Assembly: GCA_027886185.1 (NCBI GenBank)
Contig: WOAB01000040.1
Coordinates: 6,324,001 to 6,388,000 of the forward strand
Length of the DNA: 64,000 bases
Reading direction: 5' to 3'
Origin: Rheum nobile
Lineage: Eukaryota; Streptophyta; Magnoliopsida; Caryophyllales; Polygonaceae
Part shown: one piece after another, positions 31,377 through 46,653 of the stretch
How the letters are laid out: each line of letters opens with the position of its first letter
How positions within the stretch are numbered: position 1 is the first letter of the stretch
Notes under the pieces: generated by a model
What the model saw: the letters and a program-made list of their open reading frames with translations, nothing else
The model's database searches: none
What the model was told of the DNA's origin: nothing
Program-made: the position numbers and the translations under genes

Positions 31377-31943
31377 AACAAGCAAGAAAACGGACATTAT
31401 TTAGTGAGTATGTAAAGCATTCTGGGGTTGTATCACTTCTAACTCCATAGGTAAGGTAATACTTATGTTCACTTTTATTTGTCCTTTTAGAACATACTAG
31501 TCTAATACTCGTGCCTTGCACGGGGTTTGTTTATTTTTTTTACATTTGAAATAAAGATATTTATGAATTTATGGATGAGTCGTTGGTTTAATATTTATTT
31601 TATTAATTATTTGAATAAAACATGAATAACCGAACATTAAAACTATCATGAATAAAACATGAATAACCGCTATTGGTAAATGTAAATCCGTTGGAGTAAG
31701 ATTAGCGGACACTACATAAAAAGACATATATCAATTTCATTTATTATATAAATACAAATAATCAAATATTACAAAATAACAACTATGTTGTACGCCTAAG
31801 CACTTTTTATAATACACTAAAATGTGCTTATTGTAACTTATATTATGGACATTTCAATATATTTCTATCAATCATAATGAAATTGAAAACAGGTTCCTAT
31901 AATGGATATAAACCATAAAAAGTGCTTAGGATTATAAACTTAC

Positions 31944-33473
31944 ATAAATTTGGTAATTTAGATGAACACTCTGCCAACGCAGATGAATTGGTAGTTCCTG
32001 AAATGAAAATATGTAAGTGATCATATATTAATTGCAGAATGTGGAATGTATATGCATATCCAATTTGATGCAAGAGAAAAAATTTCATTAAGGAAAGTGA
32101 AATTAAATTAAAGTTTTTTTGCTAACCTAATTCAATTAATGGTGTTTCATGCCTCTTATGCCTAATCATATTCATTCTCAACATCCTCTTATGTCGAGCT
32201 AAATTATAAGTGGAAAACAATTACAAATATTGAGATGCAATAAATAACTCAATTAATATTTAATGTTTACTAACGTACCTTGTTCAACCTTTGTTATATC
32301 AACTTCATTAGTACAACTTGGCAAAATAGATGAATTCCTTGTCCCTTCACATTGAAGTATTAAATTATTATTCGATTCGAAAACCAAAAACTTAAGACAA
32401 TGCATGCATGAAAGTATATAAAATATAAAATATTATTAATTAATAACAACCATGACCAATAATAGATAATGGTGTAGATTCGGTAAGTACAGAGTTGCCA
32501 AGACTTCCTAATACATTTCCTTCACAAATTTTGCAAAAAACCTTTTAACAAATAACTTGTTAATTTAAACTAATGGGATTTTTAATTCATAACCTGAATC
32601 GTTTAGTGATGTTCCATGTCGCTTATGTCGTATAACATTCATTCTCAACTTCCTCCTATGCCGAGCTACGTTGTGCATGAAGAAAAAAATCAATTCGTTA
32701 AAATAATTAAATCATGCTATTTAATATAACTTTTAAGAATAACATACCTTGTTCGACAGCGTGCATATGATTTTGTTCTGTATACATGACATTGTTCAAT
32801 GGAACTACAAATAAATATTTATATCATTAATTGCTTATTATAGACAATAAAACAAAATTATTATTCATATTTCATAAAAAAATAACAATTTTAAATATAT
32901 ACCGTAATTTTCTTGATCTGGAACACTTATAGATAAAAATGAATTATGATCGTTTTGATCACTTCGGGGTAAATGCAAAGCCGACGGTGTGTTATTTTGG
33001 TGTACTGCATAAATAAATGCATATGTGTTACAAAATTTAAAACATAAGGGAAAACAAAACCAGAATTATATATATTCATTTTTATAAAATAGTTAAAATT
33101 TTATTTACTTTAATTTACAATCTTTAAATTATTACAATATGATATTATAGAACATCAAACATTTATTACAATATACATGTTAAAAACGAATATCCTGCAG
33201 ACTTAATCAAATAACATTACTAGCCATTTGAAATATTGGACATGGGGATCCGATCAATAACGGATGAATTATTACTAACTTCATGAATACATCCTGCAAA
33301 ATGAATTTATATATTCATGTCCATATTTAAATTGATCGAAAACAAATGTGAAAGAATTAAATGTTATTTAGTCACCTGATCGATTTGAATTTGTCTGTTG
33401 TCTTTTATCTCTAATAACAGCCAATCTCATCGCTTTGTTATGCGAAGTTAATTCGTCCATAACAAATGAAGCC
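31944..33473 (-). pseudogene. Exon series like the N-terminus of a Helitron Rep-helicase
   Basis: Short exons with good splice sites read leftward: MDELTSHNKAMRLAVIRDKR (33378-33473), HQNNTPSALHLPRSDQNDHN (about 32900-33005), NNVMYTEQNHMHAVEQ (about 32750-32805), then ARHRRKLRMNVIRHKRHGTS (32596-32668), GTRNSSILPSCTNEVD (about 32279-32345), ARHKRMLRMNMIRHKRHETP (about 32125-32200) and GTTNSSALAECSSKLP (about 31944-32000). The basic ARH(R/K)R exon and the GT(R/T)NSS exon each occur twice, so an exon cassette was duplicated. Basic, Arg-rich short exons are typical of plant Helitron Rep N-termini; the Rep and helicase parts are missing. Identity is inferred. Confidence 0.4.
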
Positions 33474-33854
33474 TGCATAATCAATTAATTAATGAAATTA
33501 AATAATTTTTTTCTTCACTGTATTCAGTTGTAATACGCAAATTGATTTTTTTTTTGCATATTAAAAATGTATCTACTTCTATAAGTAAAAATTTAATGAG
33601 ATGTTTATAGTTTGTTTTTACATGACTTATAGGAATAAATTATATATAGTTGCAATGGTTTCAAAATATAGGCCTAATATATTACAGTATTGATATTATA
33701 TACTTATAAAAAATATAATAAATAAACAATATATAATTGTTTCTATTATTACATTATATTACAAATTTGTAAATAATAATGTACATATGCCCAAAATAAC
33801 GTATTAAGATATTTTAACCTAATAACGGGCCAGTTTAAACGAAATTCAAGCCCA

Positions 33855-34940
<1,086 letters not shown>

Positions 34941-35893
34941 CGGGTTCAATAAAACAATAATTTTTTTTTGAGATAATAAATTGATCTGCCTTAATGGGTT
35001 ACTGGGCCAAGTTTTTATTGGGCTTCATTAAATAATGACAATAGCCCAAATCGTTTATAACATAATTTCAATCTTATATATAACGGCTAAGTGGGCCATT
35101 GTTTTTTGGGCTTCATTAACGAAGGCCCAATATTTGTACCCATTTATTGACCATATCAATTTGTTTTTGTATTAGTCGTCCTATCTGTAAGTAAATGCAA
35201 TATTTAATGACATTAAAAAACTTTAACAGATGGGTCTAGAAGTCGATGGGCTTATTGGCCCATTTCATTTGTGTATCGTAACTTGTTTTATCTTTAATAT
35301 TATTCTCTTGCAACATCAATTTTCTTTTACATGGGCCGGCCCAACATTGAATATTATTCTCAATTAAGTAACATACAAACCCTAATATCATTTCACTTTC
35401 CTCTTCTGCGCCGCGTCTCGCCTCTTCTCTTCAGCTCTCCCTTTCCAATTCTAGGGTTCTCGGTTAATTCTTTCCATTTCCAACCTTCAATCTTTTCATT
35501 TCGCACCTTCAATCTTTTATTGCAAGCTTCAATTTTCTCCTTATACCACCTTCCATTTCCAGAGTTACCACTTTTAATCTTTCCAGATTTATATACAATA
35601 TTTTTCTTTTCGATTTCATCTACATTTTCGTCATCCTCTTCATCAAATTAGCATGGAAAAAAATTCAAAACAATTTCTTCTCCAAAATAATCAAAATGAA
35701 GCGCATATCTGGTATTCGGATGTTCTGTTGAGCTACATAACCCCAACAGTGAAAGATCTATGTCTCTCTATCTCTCTCTCTCTCTGTATCTTTCTTTCTC
35801 TTTAATTTGATTATCTGATTTTTTTATCGATTTTGATAGGTACCTGCAAGTCGGAGGTTCTGGATAGCTTATTCTTTAGAGAAATGTGAGAAA

Positions 35894-36680
<787 letters not shown>

Positions 36681-36767
36681 ATTTACAAATCCATATCTGA
36701 GACTTCTTCCTTCTATTACAACAAATATCCTGCAAACTAACCTTATATTTGTATTTATCTTTGTTAG

Positions 36768-38900
36768 CATTCAAACAGCATCAACCTCTCTGATGAGGAT
36801 CCATGGCAGATAATAGAATGTGATACAAAGCACATAAATGTAAGAAGTCTAACTCTATTTCTCACAACCTCACTCTCTCTCACTCTCTACGCATATTTCT
36901 ATCTCTTTTTCTCCTTTTTCTATGTGTCATTGAGTTTACACATCTCATTGTATTTTTTTTTTTTTCGAGGATTCACTCAAATACAATTTCTACAACCATA
37001 CAATGTCAGATACAAAAAATATAAGCTTCAAGAAAGTTGTTATGCAGGTATGTCCCTAACATAATCAACTAAAAATAAGTGTTATACATTCTGTTTCACA
37101 ATTATACTTGGGTTATTTTAGAAAGATAATCATGTTTGTTGTTCAAGTTGTTCATTTGTTTCATTGCTTTTCAGTGGAAATGAAATATATTTTATTGATC
37201 AAATATTGATAGTGAATGTGAAATGTATTAAATCAATCTGTGCTATATTTAATAGATTTAATAATGATATTTAGGATCTATATTTCAAGTAAATTTGAAG
37301 TGCTTTAATAATTAATATGTAATGTATACACCTATTCATACATCAAGATTCAGAACAAAATAATATATAAATGACCCTTTTGAGTAGAGATCAGATATGT
37401 TGTAATATAGTTTCTGAGACTAAAATTTAATTTATTTTTCACTGTCTGATTGCATAAGATGCCTTCATCTAGAGATGATAAGAATAATGACTACAATGCT
37501 TATTATATACACACACAGTGAAAAACAAATGCAATATTGATAGTGAATGTGAAATGTATTAAATCAATCTGTGCTATCTTTAATAGATTTAATAATGATA
37601 TTTAGGATTTATATTTCAAGTAAATTTGAAGTGCTTTAATCATTAATATGTAATATATACACCTATTCATACATAATGATTCAGAACAATATCATATATA
37701 AATCACATTTTTTAGTAGAGATTAGATATGTTGGAATATAGTTGCTAAGACTAAAATTGAATTTGTTTTTCACTATCTAGAGATGATAAGAATAATGACT
37801 ACATTAGTTATTATATACACAGATAGTAAACTTAAATTTCATTCATACTGCATGGTAAATGCTTATAACACTTTGCAATTTATATATAATATTAATATTT
37901 CATACAACAATTTTGTTGTATGAAATAATATAATTTTAAAACACAGGATTTCTGGTATGGTATTCAAATTACATATCTTATTCTGATTGCAATTCACTCA
38001 TACTGAATGGTAATACATTTTTTTAATTGTTTTTATGTTTTAATTGCACGTCGTAGTGTACTAATATATTCCTGCATATTCTTTGTATAGGATATCTCGG
38101 ATGAGACTCATAATGAGCATTGGAGTAACTTCTGCATTTTTTAAAATTAGAAACGTAAAGGTACCTCAGCAATATTAAATGCAATATTGATAGTGAATGT
38201 GAAATGTATTAAATCAATCTGTGGTAACTTTAAAATAGTTAATGTTGAAAAAAGGTTCATTTATATTTCAAGTAATTTTGAAATGCTATAATCAATAATA
38301 TCTATTGTATACACCCATTCATACATACAGATCCAGAACAATATTATATATAAATGACCCTTTTGAGTAGATTTGAAACAAAAATTGTTTTTCACTGTTT
38401 GATTGCATAAGATGCCTTCACCTAAAGATGATAAGCAAAATGTCTACAATGCTTATTCTATATACATATAGTAAACTTTAATTTCATTCTACTGCATGGT
38501 AAATGCTTATAACACTTTTCAATTTATATATCCACATAATAAAATATACAATTTTGTTTACTGAGTTAAAATAATTTTCAATAACAGGATTTATGGTTTC
38601 ATATTAAGGTTACGTACATATCTTATTCATTAGCAATTGAACTAATGTAATAGTCTCTCGTAGCACATTCTACACCGACTTGGGTAAACATGCCTTCTCA
38701 TTAAAAAACTATAAAATAGTAATATATTATGGTAAATGTGTGTCGATATTTCTGTTTATATTATCTGAATGTAAAGATCCTTTTTGTTTCTTTTTTTCAT
38801 CCATTGATGAGGATCACTGGAGGTTGGGAACATAGCATTGATTGTGGAGATTATTGACTGTGAAGTGTACTTTTTAGAAGATTTTGGGTAAACATACCTA
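36768..38900 (+). other. Possible captured exons of unknown gene
   Basis: A few short stretches look like exons with GT/AG borders: LSDEDPWQIIECDTKHIN (36783-36839), SLKYNFYNHTMSDTKN (about 36970-37047), DISDETHNEHW (about 38093-38125) and HWRLGTIALIVEIIDCEVYF (about 38815-38880). The DEDPW/DETHNEHW/DEDHW words look related, as if one exon was duplicated. I do not recognise a family. Low certainty; they may be chance frames in AT-rich DNA. Confidence 0.2.
37195..38490. repeat. Three diverged copies of a ~300-bp unit
   Basis: Each copy starts near gtgaatgtgaaatgtattaa (37211, 37543, 38195), continues tgaagtgctttaat and attcagaacaa, and ends around gataagaataatgactacaa. Copies lie at about 37205-37515, 37537-37830 and 38190-38490. 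Non-coding. Confidence 0.8.
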
Positions 38901-39512
38901 TCTCTCTATCTCTCTCTCACACACATTTCCTGTAAATCCATAAATATGTAGATGCATGAAAATTTCTCTCGCCTTAACTACATATCTAGTTAGCTGTCTA
39001 GGATTATACATTTCTATGCAGATGCTTTGTTTGATTTATGCTTTGTTGCATTACTGTGTAAATAAACTGAAACCTTTTATCCAGTATGAGCAGATATGGA
39101 AGAATGAAAAATATGTAGTCAATGTTGCATATAGTTTATGAATTAATACCTTGTACCTGAGTTCTGGATTTTCTCAAAAAAACTTAAACAATGTGCAGCA
39201 AGAAATTGTGTAAGAAAATTAAAAAGCTTAAACAATGTGCATCAAGAAATTATTTATTAGAGGACGAAACAAATTGAGACAATTCCTAGTTTTAAGATAA
39301 ACTTTGTGCAGCAACAAATTATTGTAATATACTTAAAAAGCTATAACAATGTCTTGATATTACCTGAGAGGATGAAAGGATGAGAGATTGTTATTGTCTG
39401 TACTATTATTATCTGAGAGGAAGAAAGCATGTAGAATCAAAGTCGTTTACAGAATAATTATTGCATTGCCAAGTTCTAAAAGGAAGAAATACCTAAATTT
39501 TGGGGGTTAAAT

Positions 39513-39867
39513 TGTTATGAAAGTTTCATGTATTAGGATTTATGGGTATTAGTATAAATAGACTCTATCTTGTAATGGGAAAGGTATTCAGAGAATAACA
39601 ATCAATTACCTTTCTTCCTTTAATCTCTTTTCTATCCCTAATCTCTCTTTACCCTTCCTCTCTTCCCTAACCTTCTCCCTGCTGCGTTCTTCTCTTATCT
39701 TCCCTTCTTTCCCTTATCTTCTTCCTTACCCTTCTTTCTCTCCTTCCTAAATCTGTTTGAATCATGACAGAAAGATGTGTATTTTTACATATCAATGAAA
39801 GAGAAACAATAAAATTTGCAGAATTACCTTGTAAATAGCTCAACACGGTTTGTTGTTTGTATTGCAT
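39513..39867 (+). repeat. Possible solo-LTR or promoter remnant
   Basis: tgttatgaaagtttcatg, then a TATA box in agtataaatagactc (39552) and gagaataacaatcaattacc 35 nt on, then a pyrimidine-rich stretch to about 39745. That order is typical of a Ty1/copia LTR (U3-R-U5). No target duplication or partner was found, so this is tentative. Confidence 0.25.
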
Positions 39868-39884
39868 TGTCTAGTTGCTTGTAT

Positions 39885-39968
39885 TCAAATTGACTTGAGA
39901 GGCTGTAAATATATAGCCAGTTGCTTGTATTCAAATTGACTTGAGAGGATGGAAATATATAGCCATCC
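39885..39968. repeat. Two ~46-bp tandem repeats
   Basis: ttgcttgtattcaaattgac plus the next 26 bases occurs at about 39876 and 39922, differing at three or so positions. Confidence 0.8.
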
Positions 39969-41097
39969 AAATCGGGTAGATTATTATGCCATATATTTTC
40001 TGTAATAGATCTATGTTATTTTTTGGAAAACATGGATTTTTATTACCATATATTCGACCATATATTTTATGTGATATTCTGTGATATTATGCCTTTTATT
40101 TTGAGCATCTTTTTAATTCTGTAATATTTTGGGTATTTTTCATTACGAAGTTCGTTTTTAATTTATGAGAAATATAGATTCTTGGTGCATTATATTCGGA
40201 CATATATTTTCTGTGAAATCATGTGATATTATGCCATTTATTGTGCAATTTTTTGTTTTTCGTAATATTTTTTCATTTCTGTTTATGGACAGTTTGTACC
40301 AGCTGATTTGCAGAATATGTGGGTTGAGGCAGCATTTTAAAAGATTTGTGTATTGTTTGTGGCATAATTAATTTGTATTATTGTCATATTTAAGTTGATT
40401 TGTTTGTGGTTGTCTTTGCGCAAGTTCATTTATTTGCATTATTTTTAGTTTTAGGTCTATTTTTTGTGGTTCAGGTTTGTCTTTCAGGCTTTAATATGTG
40501 CAGGTTTAGTTATTTGGCAATGTGCATATATATGCATGTTTAGAGTTTGTAATTTTTTGCAGGTGTGCTGTCTGTTTTGACATGTTCTAATTTTTTGCAT
40601 GTTAGTGATTAGCTGGTTAATATCTTGCAATATTTTTTGCATAGGAAAAAAGGATTTTGAATTTATTTCAGTTTATATAAATCATGGATTTTACAATTAT
40701 GTTTTTTTATTTTTTTTTCAATTTTTCATGGTTATAGTGTTTGTTCTATTTCAAAAAATTTATTTCAGAATATTAATTTGTGAATTTCTACAAAGATTTA
40801 TAATTACAGAGATTTATAATATACCAAAAATAAGAACAATCAAATCCGGCAAAAGACTAAAATAGGTTAAAATAATTGTTTCTTGATTTTATTAATTTTT
40901 GAAAAAAACAGCCAAGGAAATAGTTGTTTGACACGTGTACAAAGAAATTCCGTGATGACACGTGGCAGCGCAATTGTCGAAAGCATTCTCGGGATGCGTG
41001 CCTGTACAGACGCGATTCTGCTTTAGTTATTATATAGTAGATTAAGAATTTTTGTAGTACGTGTACAAAAAATGCTCTCAATTGAATACTTAAAATT

Positions 41098-41230
41098 TTG
41101 ACATTTTTCAGTGAGTACGTAAAGCATTATGGGGGTTGTATCACTTCTAACTCCATTGATAATACAATATATGTTTCTTTTGTTCTCATACTATGTTCTC
41201 TTAGAGTTTCATTCTTAAAGAACATTCTAA
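41098..41230. repeat. Direct copy of the sequence left of the large Helitron
   Basis: gacatttttcagtgagtacg and ggttgtatcacttctaactc here match gacattatttagtgagtatg and the same ggttgtatcacttctaactc at 31393-31450. The two copies flank the Helitron on either side but the match starts 56 bp beyond its right end, so they are not its target duplication. Confidence 0.7.
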
Positions 41231-42149
41231 AGTTATAGATTTCCTCACTATAATAATGGATGAAATAAAAAATTAACAAATATTAATTTTTAAATTCTTT
41301 TTAAGTTATTCTTCATATTATACAATGCTAATTATAGTATTGGCTATATTTATAAGTTATTTCTTTCCCAAAACAACATTTGATGTGTAAACCACAACAC
41401 ATTACATTTTGAAAACTTTATCGAATCTATAAATTATTGCATATACAAACTTATTTAGCACAAATCTGATCTGACAAAGATATACAAAAACTAAACAGAT
41501 CTAACTCAACATATTTCGTTTGGCCCTTTTCAAACACAACACACTACGTTTTGAAATATGATCCTAATAAGTTTCTATATGTCCATAGGTAAGAAACATG
41601 TAATTAGCAAGTATATATACAAATAGAGTCAAGTATGAGAATGGATGTCACTCATACCCACATCTATATTAGGTATAATCTTGATATCGATATTAAACTG
41701 ATATTAATTTGTTGTTTGGTATCATGTATGAGTATGAAGATATGGGTATGCATGAGTAATATCAAAGTGATATTAGAGTGTTATTTTGATATGTCCCGTG
41801 GAATGAGAATGTCAAAAATATAACTCATATTTATACACATACTCGATTCATTCATATTACTCATACTCATATCTTGATATCCATACTGATATCAGATATA
41901 TCATATATTTGGTATCTATATCAAACCAGCCTTGAGTATTCTAAAACTAATGAGACATTTGTAAGGAGCGAGGTAAATGAAACTAATAATAAAAAATTCA
42001 ATTTCTCTTAAATAAAAATAAATAGATAAATTAAAAATTATATTATTTATATTTCATATTAATTAAAAACAAATAATTTTAAAATAATAGATATAAAGTA
42101 GTATAAGATTATTCGTAATTAACTCAAGATCACGCGAAAAATTTGCTCT

Positions 42150-42172
42150 GAGCACGGACATCAATACTAGTA
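42150..42172 (+). mobile_element. Orphan Helitron 3' end
   Basis: The sequence gctctgagcacgg followed by acatcaatactag|t has the layout of a Helitron 3' terminus, though the hairpin is decayed. No matching 5' start was found to its left. It lies 30 bp before the next Helitron begins. Confidence 0.3.
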
Positions 42173-43854
42173 TATACATAAACAAAAACTCACATGTATG
42201 ATCTATATACTACTACTAAAGCCGTAATTATGTACATTTACTTATTCACCCTTATTCTATTTATAATTTATTTTATCTTTTATTTATGTAACTTTCCTAA
42301 TTTATCACCCCAAAATATTTCCCATTATACATGATTATGTATTACTTTTTCTTACACAAATTCCAACTTCAAATTATTTAAATTCCTTATTTGTTCCACA
42401 AATTAATATATTTTTTTACTTATAGAGTAATTTTTATTATAAAGAATACGAAATATATTACTTTCCTTTTACTAATTCTATATGTCACATATTTAATTAG
42501 TGTCCATAATATAATATGTATATAAACTACCTAGCCAAACAAAACCATAGAATATAAATGGTCTGTAAATATAATTCTGCAACGTACATCTAGAAACATA
42601 TTGTATGTTCATAAACCCGATAAAACCTGGCAATTGGACTTCAATTCGCAGAAGCAATAACAATCGTACCAAAATACTTAATTAAACGAGCCTCTAAACA
42701 AACATCTTCCTTTGTTACTATTTGTTAATTAAGTATAATATATGCCATAAGACATATACAATCTGCATCTAACAATCATCGATACCAACGACGTAATTAA
42801 ATTAGCAATACCATGCATATTGTCAAACTATTTTATTTGGATCTATGTGTTAAACAAGTTAGATCATGCTTGCTATTTTTTAATCAAAATTAATTTATTT
42901 TATGTATATAGATACCAAATCGAATTAGTATATAGTTACCAAAATTATTTTAATATATCCTTAATATATAGATTAATGTTATATATAGGGGAAAATGTAT
43001 ACTATAGACTTATTAATGTGTACTTATCTTAATTTTTGATCATGTGTATATTTATAATATGGATGTGGATTTCGCTTTATATAGATCTACATATATGTAC
43101 ATCTCTTCCAAATTGATTTAGTGTTAAAGTAATATATATGGTTATTTTTTACCATGCTTAATTATTACAATTTATAAATATATGAGTTAAATTTGGTAGT
43201 TTGACCTATCTTTTGACCTAACTTACTTTTTCACTCATATGCAAAAGAATATCAGACATTGCTACAACTTAGAAAAAGGAAGACTTACATGTTTATTCTT
43301 ATCTTTAATCTTCCGGGAATAATTGATCTATAAGGTTATGTATCTTATCTACATGTTTTTTTGTTTTATCATATAAAATTGTAAACATATTGCTTTAGAT
43401 CTTCAGAGTAATATGTTTTTTGAATCTATGCCATACAAAGGCTTATTGTATTTGAATCAATCGCTAGAGTTCATTTTGATATAATTGTTAGGGCTAAGTG
43501 CAAGTGATTAATTAGTTTAGTTAACAAGGTCATATCCTTGGAAAAGCCACAATTAGCAATATACATATTCTATATATAGTTCATTTTCTTTTGGTAGTGT
43601 TAGATGCTAAGTCTTTGTGACACATACTCTAAAGCTTTCGTAGTGTTAGATGCTAAGTCATTTGAATGCAAATCAACAGTTTAATTTAATTCATATACAA
43701 CCTTTGTCAAGTTAGATGTTACTGTTTATTTCGTAGGGATTTGATGCAAAATTAAGTAGTTCGGTATCATTGGTTCATTTTGAGAAGTGAAGGAAGAGAA
43801 CTATTTTGTCACATATTTTCTTATATGTAAATTAATAACACCATACATTTCAGG

Positions 43855-44217
43855 ATGCTTGAACATGGTAATTTTTCCCATACTAATGGAGTTCGAACAT
43901 CTACACAAAATGGACAAGGTATAAGCTCATTTCATAAGCTACATGTTTTACACTATAATTTATTTGCTGACCAATTATATATATTACATATCTTAAACTA
44001 TTTCTCCTTTTTTTATAAGGATCAACTCAATTACCCTACGGATCACGTTCTAATAGTACAATACCGTGCAGAGACATTTTCGACACGACTCAATTGTCCT
44101 CTCACGGTGAAGTTCATCGTTCCAATCGTGACAATGCATGCAAAGAAAAAAGAAGAAGGACGACACAACAAAACACGAGTATTTGTTTACCAGCACAACA
44201 TAGTGCTTATGTATTAG
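43855..44217 (+). pseudogene. N-terminal exons of the Helitron Rep-helicase
   Basis: Read as two exons. 43855-43919 gives MLEHGNFSHTNGVRTSTQNG and ends CAAG|GTATAAG. The second, from about 44021, gives STQLPYGSRSN and then a basic NACKEKRRRTTQQNT stretch to about 44215. Unspliced, the frame is open but hydrophobic in the intron part, which argues for splicing. Basic Arg-rich N-termini precede the conserved domains in plant Helitron proteins. Confidence 0.4.
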
Positions 44218-44525
44218 ATATTTCCAATATAAATATTTTTTTTTCATGTGAATGATATATAGATGCTGCCAAGCAACCAGATGTTGTTTTAGTTTCTGAT
44301 CAAAGATTAATTTTCACAAGCATATCTATAAGTAGTGTATTATGTACTATTATATTATGTTCAAACATATATTGCCATATATATTAATCTGTTTGTCACT
44401 TCATTTACAATTGTCAGGTTTGTACGAGGAGGAGCATTTGCGTCGACGGTTATTAATAAAAGTACAAGCATATAAAAAAAATTAAGCTTAATGTATATGT
44501 CAACTACGAAAGATCTCTCAAAAGC

Positions 44526-44888
44526 GTGGAAAGTTTAAATTATACCTTTTCAATGTGTTGCAAGAAAGGAAAAATTGAGTTGCCCCTTCTAAAAGAGCCT
44601 CCTCCGTTGCTTACTCATCTCCTATCAAATCTGGGCGACAACAATAAAAACTATATCAAACATATTCGTGGATATAACATGATTTCCTTTACTTCGTTGG
44701 GAGGAAAGGTCAGAAATATTAAGACAAGAAGAGGGTCGTATGTTTTTAGACTACATGGACAAAATTGTCATTTGATAGGAAGTTTGATGTCACCTGAGGG
44801 TGCTCCTCCGAAGTCCTGTCAATTTATATATACGATACAGAGAATGAAGAGCTTAACAGACTCCAAAAAAATCAATAACTTAAAATTA
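44526..44888 (+). pseudogene. Helitron Rep-helicase fragment (pre-Rep region)
   Basis: CCKKGKIELPLLKEPPPLL, a spacer, IRGYNMISFTSLGGKV, then YVFRLHGQNCHLIGSLMSPE and APPKSCQF. These blocks come in the order seen just before the Helitron_like_N/Rep domain in plant Helitron proteins. Shortly before the end a one-base shift moves the frame: the conserved YIYDTENEELNRLQ reads in the neighbouring frame (about 44824-44870) and then stops. The HUH endonuclease and Pif1-like helicase that should follow are absent. Confidence 0.75.
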
Positions 44889-45174
44889 TAGTAAAAATAA
44901 AATGATAAAATCATCAAGTGTGTTAGTTAATAATAATAAAATCAATATTTTAATTTTAACATATATACACATTTTTTGGGTTTAATTCAGTATTGTCAAC
45001 CATGCAAGGTTTATAACTTAAGCACTCAGATGGTATTAAAAATGTTATTTCGGTATTGGGTCATACATAGCATTGGCCTGGGCTTGCGTTTATTTACCCA
45101 ATGAAGACAATAAGGCAAAATAATTATATTACATTAAGGTAAGAGGGGTAAGTTTATAAAACACTGCAAGTAAG

Positions 45175-45310
45175 CATATATATATATATATACATGCCAT
45201 ATGAATCATTCTTCGTTAATATACATGCCAGATATATATACATGTCATATATACATGCCACATATATATACATGCCATATACCACATATATACATAGTTA
45301 CATATCACAT
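45175..45310. repeat. TA-rich minisatellite
   Basis: Irregular tandem words atatatatacatgccatat / acatgtcatatatacatgcc. It sits in the 3' part of the Helitron, downstream of the Rep remnant. Confidence 0.7.
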
Positions 45311-45817
45311 ATATACATAATGATGTGCTATTTCCGAGGCATAAGACAGTAAGGCAAACTGAACCATTCTTCGTTAATTTAGTTGCTAAATTTGTTTACT
45401 GAATGCGCTATTTTTTTAATTAATTTAATGCTAATAAGTCTTTTTTATTATATTTAATTCATTTAATTCTATATATTTATGTAGGAACGGTGTGATAAGT
45501 TGTACTATGTGGGATCAATATGCTGATCAATTTGCCCCTTGCGTCAAATCTACAATAGTGTGTTGCACATGACATACAAGTTATTAATTCTTACATAAGA
45601 CTTATTCTATGGTTTTCACTTTATCAACATTATTATCATACAATATTTTCTTATTTTGGGGGATTTATTTGATATTCATCATTATTATTATATGACATTA
45701 TTGGGGTTAAATTTTGTTTATTTTATTTTATAATAGTTAATTACCATTATTTATTTAATATTATTAAATATACTTTTTATGATAAGAACTCGTGCAAGAC
45801 ACGGGTAAATCTACTAG

Positions 45818-46560
45818 TTAATATCTTTTAGCTCAAAATGAACATAATTAAATTCTTCAAAATCTAACTGAACAAGGCGACTCCACACCTATTACAGTAT
45901 TAAATAATAATTATAAATAAATTAATGCTGATCAGCTTAACTCGTACAATTAGATGGCACCTATATTTTAGAAGGCGTGGTTTGCATTCTCTTACCAATT
46001 ATTATAATGATGTATGTCTGTATGTGACTCTTTGGAGTATTTTCTTTGGTTTGATATTGTTGACGAAGACATCATTTTGTTGACGAGATGGAGATTAGGT
46101 TATTTAGCTTTTCCTTAGCATGCGATGCGTTCATTTTGAATCGATGGAAGCTGTCACAAGCTAGCTATGAATAATTGATCGATTATTTAAGTACTCGATC
46201 TACGGATTATTGTAAAGTTATTCAAGTCATGTCACAAATTAAGTAACTTGTACTCTGTTAGGAACATGCATGTACCATTGTGTCTCTATTTCATTCATTC
46301 TGGTATCCCCGCAATTTTTTCTTTGTTTAATTTTTTTTGGTACAGTAATATTTTCTTTGTTTTTTAAGGGACCTATTTACCAAAGTAAGCCTAAGAAATA
46401 AACTTATTCTTGGTATATGCTCACTTTGAAAGTTATTCTTAAAATAAGTTCACTTATTTACTTTTTGTACCCTTTTGTTTATGATATTCTAGTCTTGTTA
46501 CCCTTTACTTTTACATAATTAAAATCTAAAAATATAAGTTTCAAAAAGTTTAAAATTTTA
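45818..46560. other. No gene seen
   Basis: AT-rich sequence between the Helitron and the caulimovirid leader. No open frame, repeat or signal that I can support. Confidence 0.5.
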
Positions 46561-46589
46561 CCCCTGCATTAAGAAGGTCCTGTTAGATT

Positions 46590-46603
46590 TGGTATCAGAG
46601 CCA
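46590..46603 (+). other. Caulimovirid primer-binding site (Met-tRNA)
   Basis: TGGTATCAGAGCCA, the minus-strand primer site that by convention marks position 1 of caulimovirid genomes, 51 nt before the first ATG at 46654. Confidence 0.85.
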
Positions 46604-46653
46604 AATTATTATTACTGTAGTAGTAAGTTTTACCTGTTATAATTAAACCAAAA

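Larger units (their letters stand above)
42202..45817 (+). mobile_element. 3.6-kb Helitron with Rep-protein remnants
   Basis: Starts A|TCTATATACTACTACTAAAG (42202) and ends with the hairpin ctcgtgcaagacacggg, then TAAATCTACTAG|T (45817). It contains N-terminal exons and a recognisable Helitron Rep-helicase N-terminal block, but no Rep catalytic HUH pair and no helicase, so the element is deleted. Confidence 0.8.

Noticed and set aside
41630..41930. Possible MITE rich in gatatc words
   Set aside because: Self-complementary AT-rich words, but I could not define inverted ends or a target duplication.
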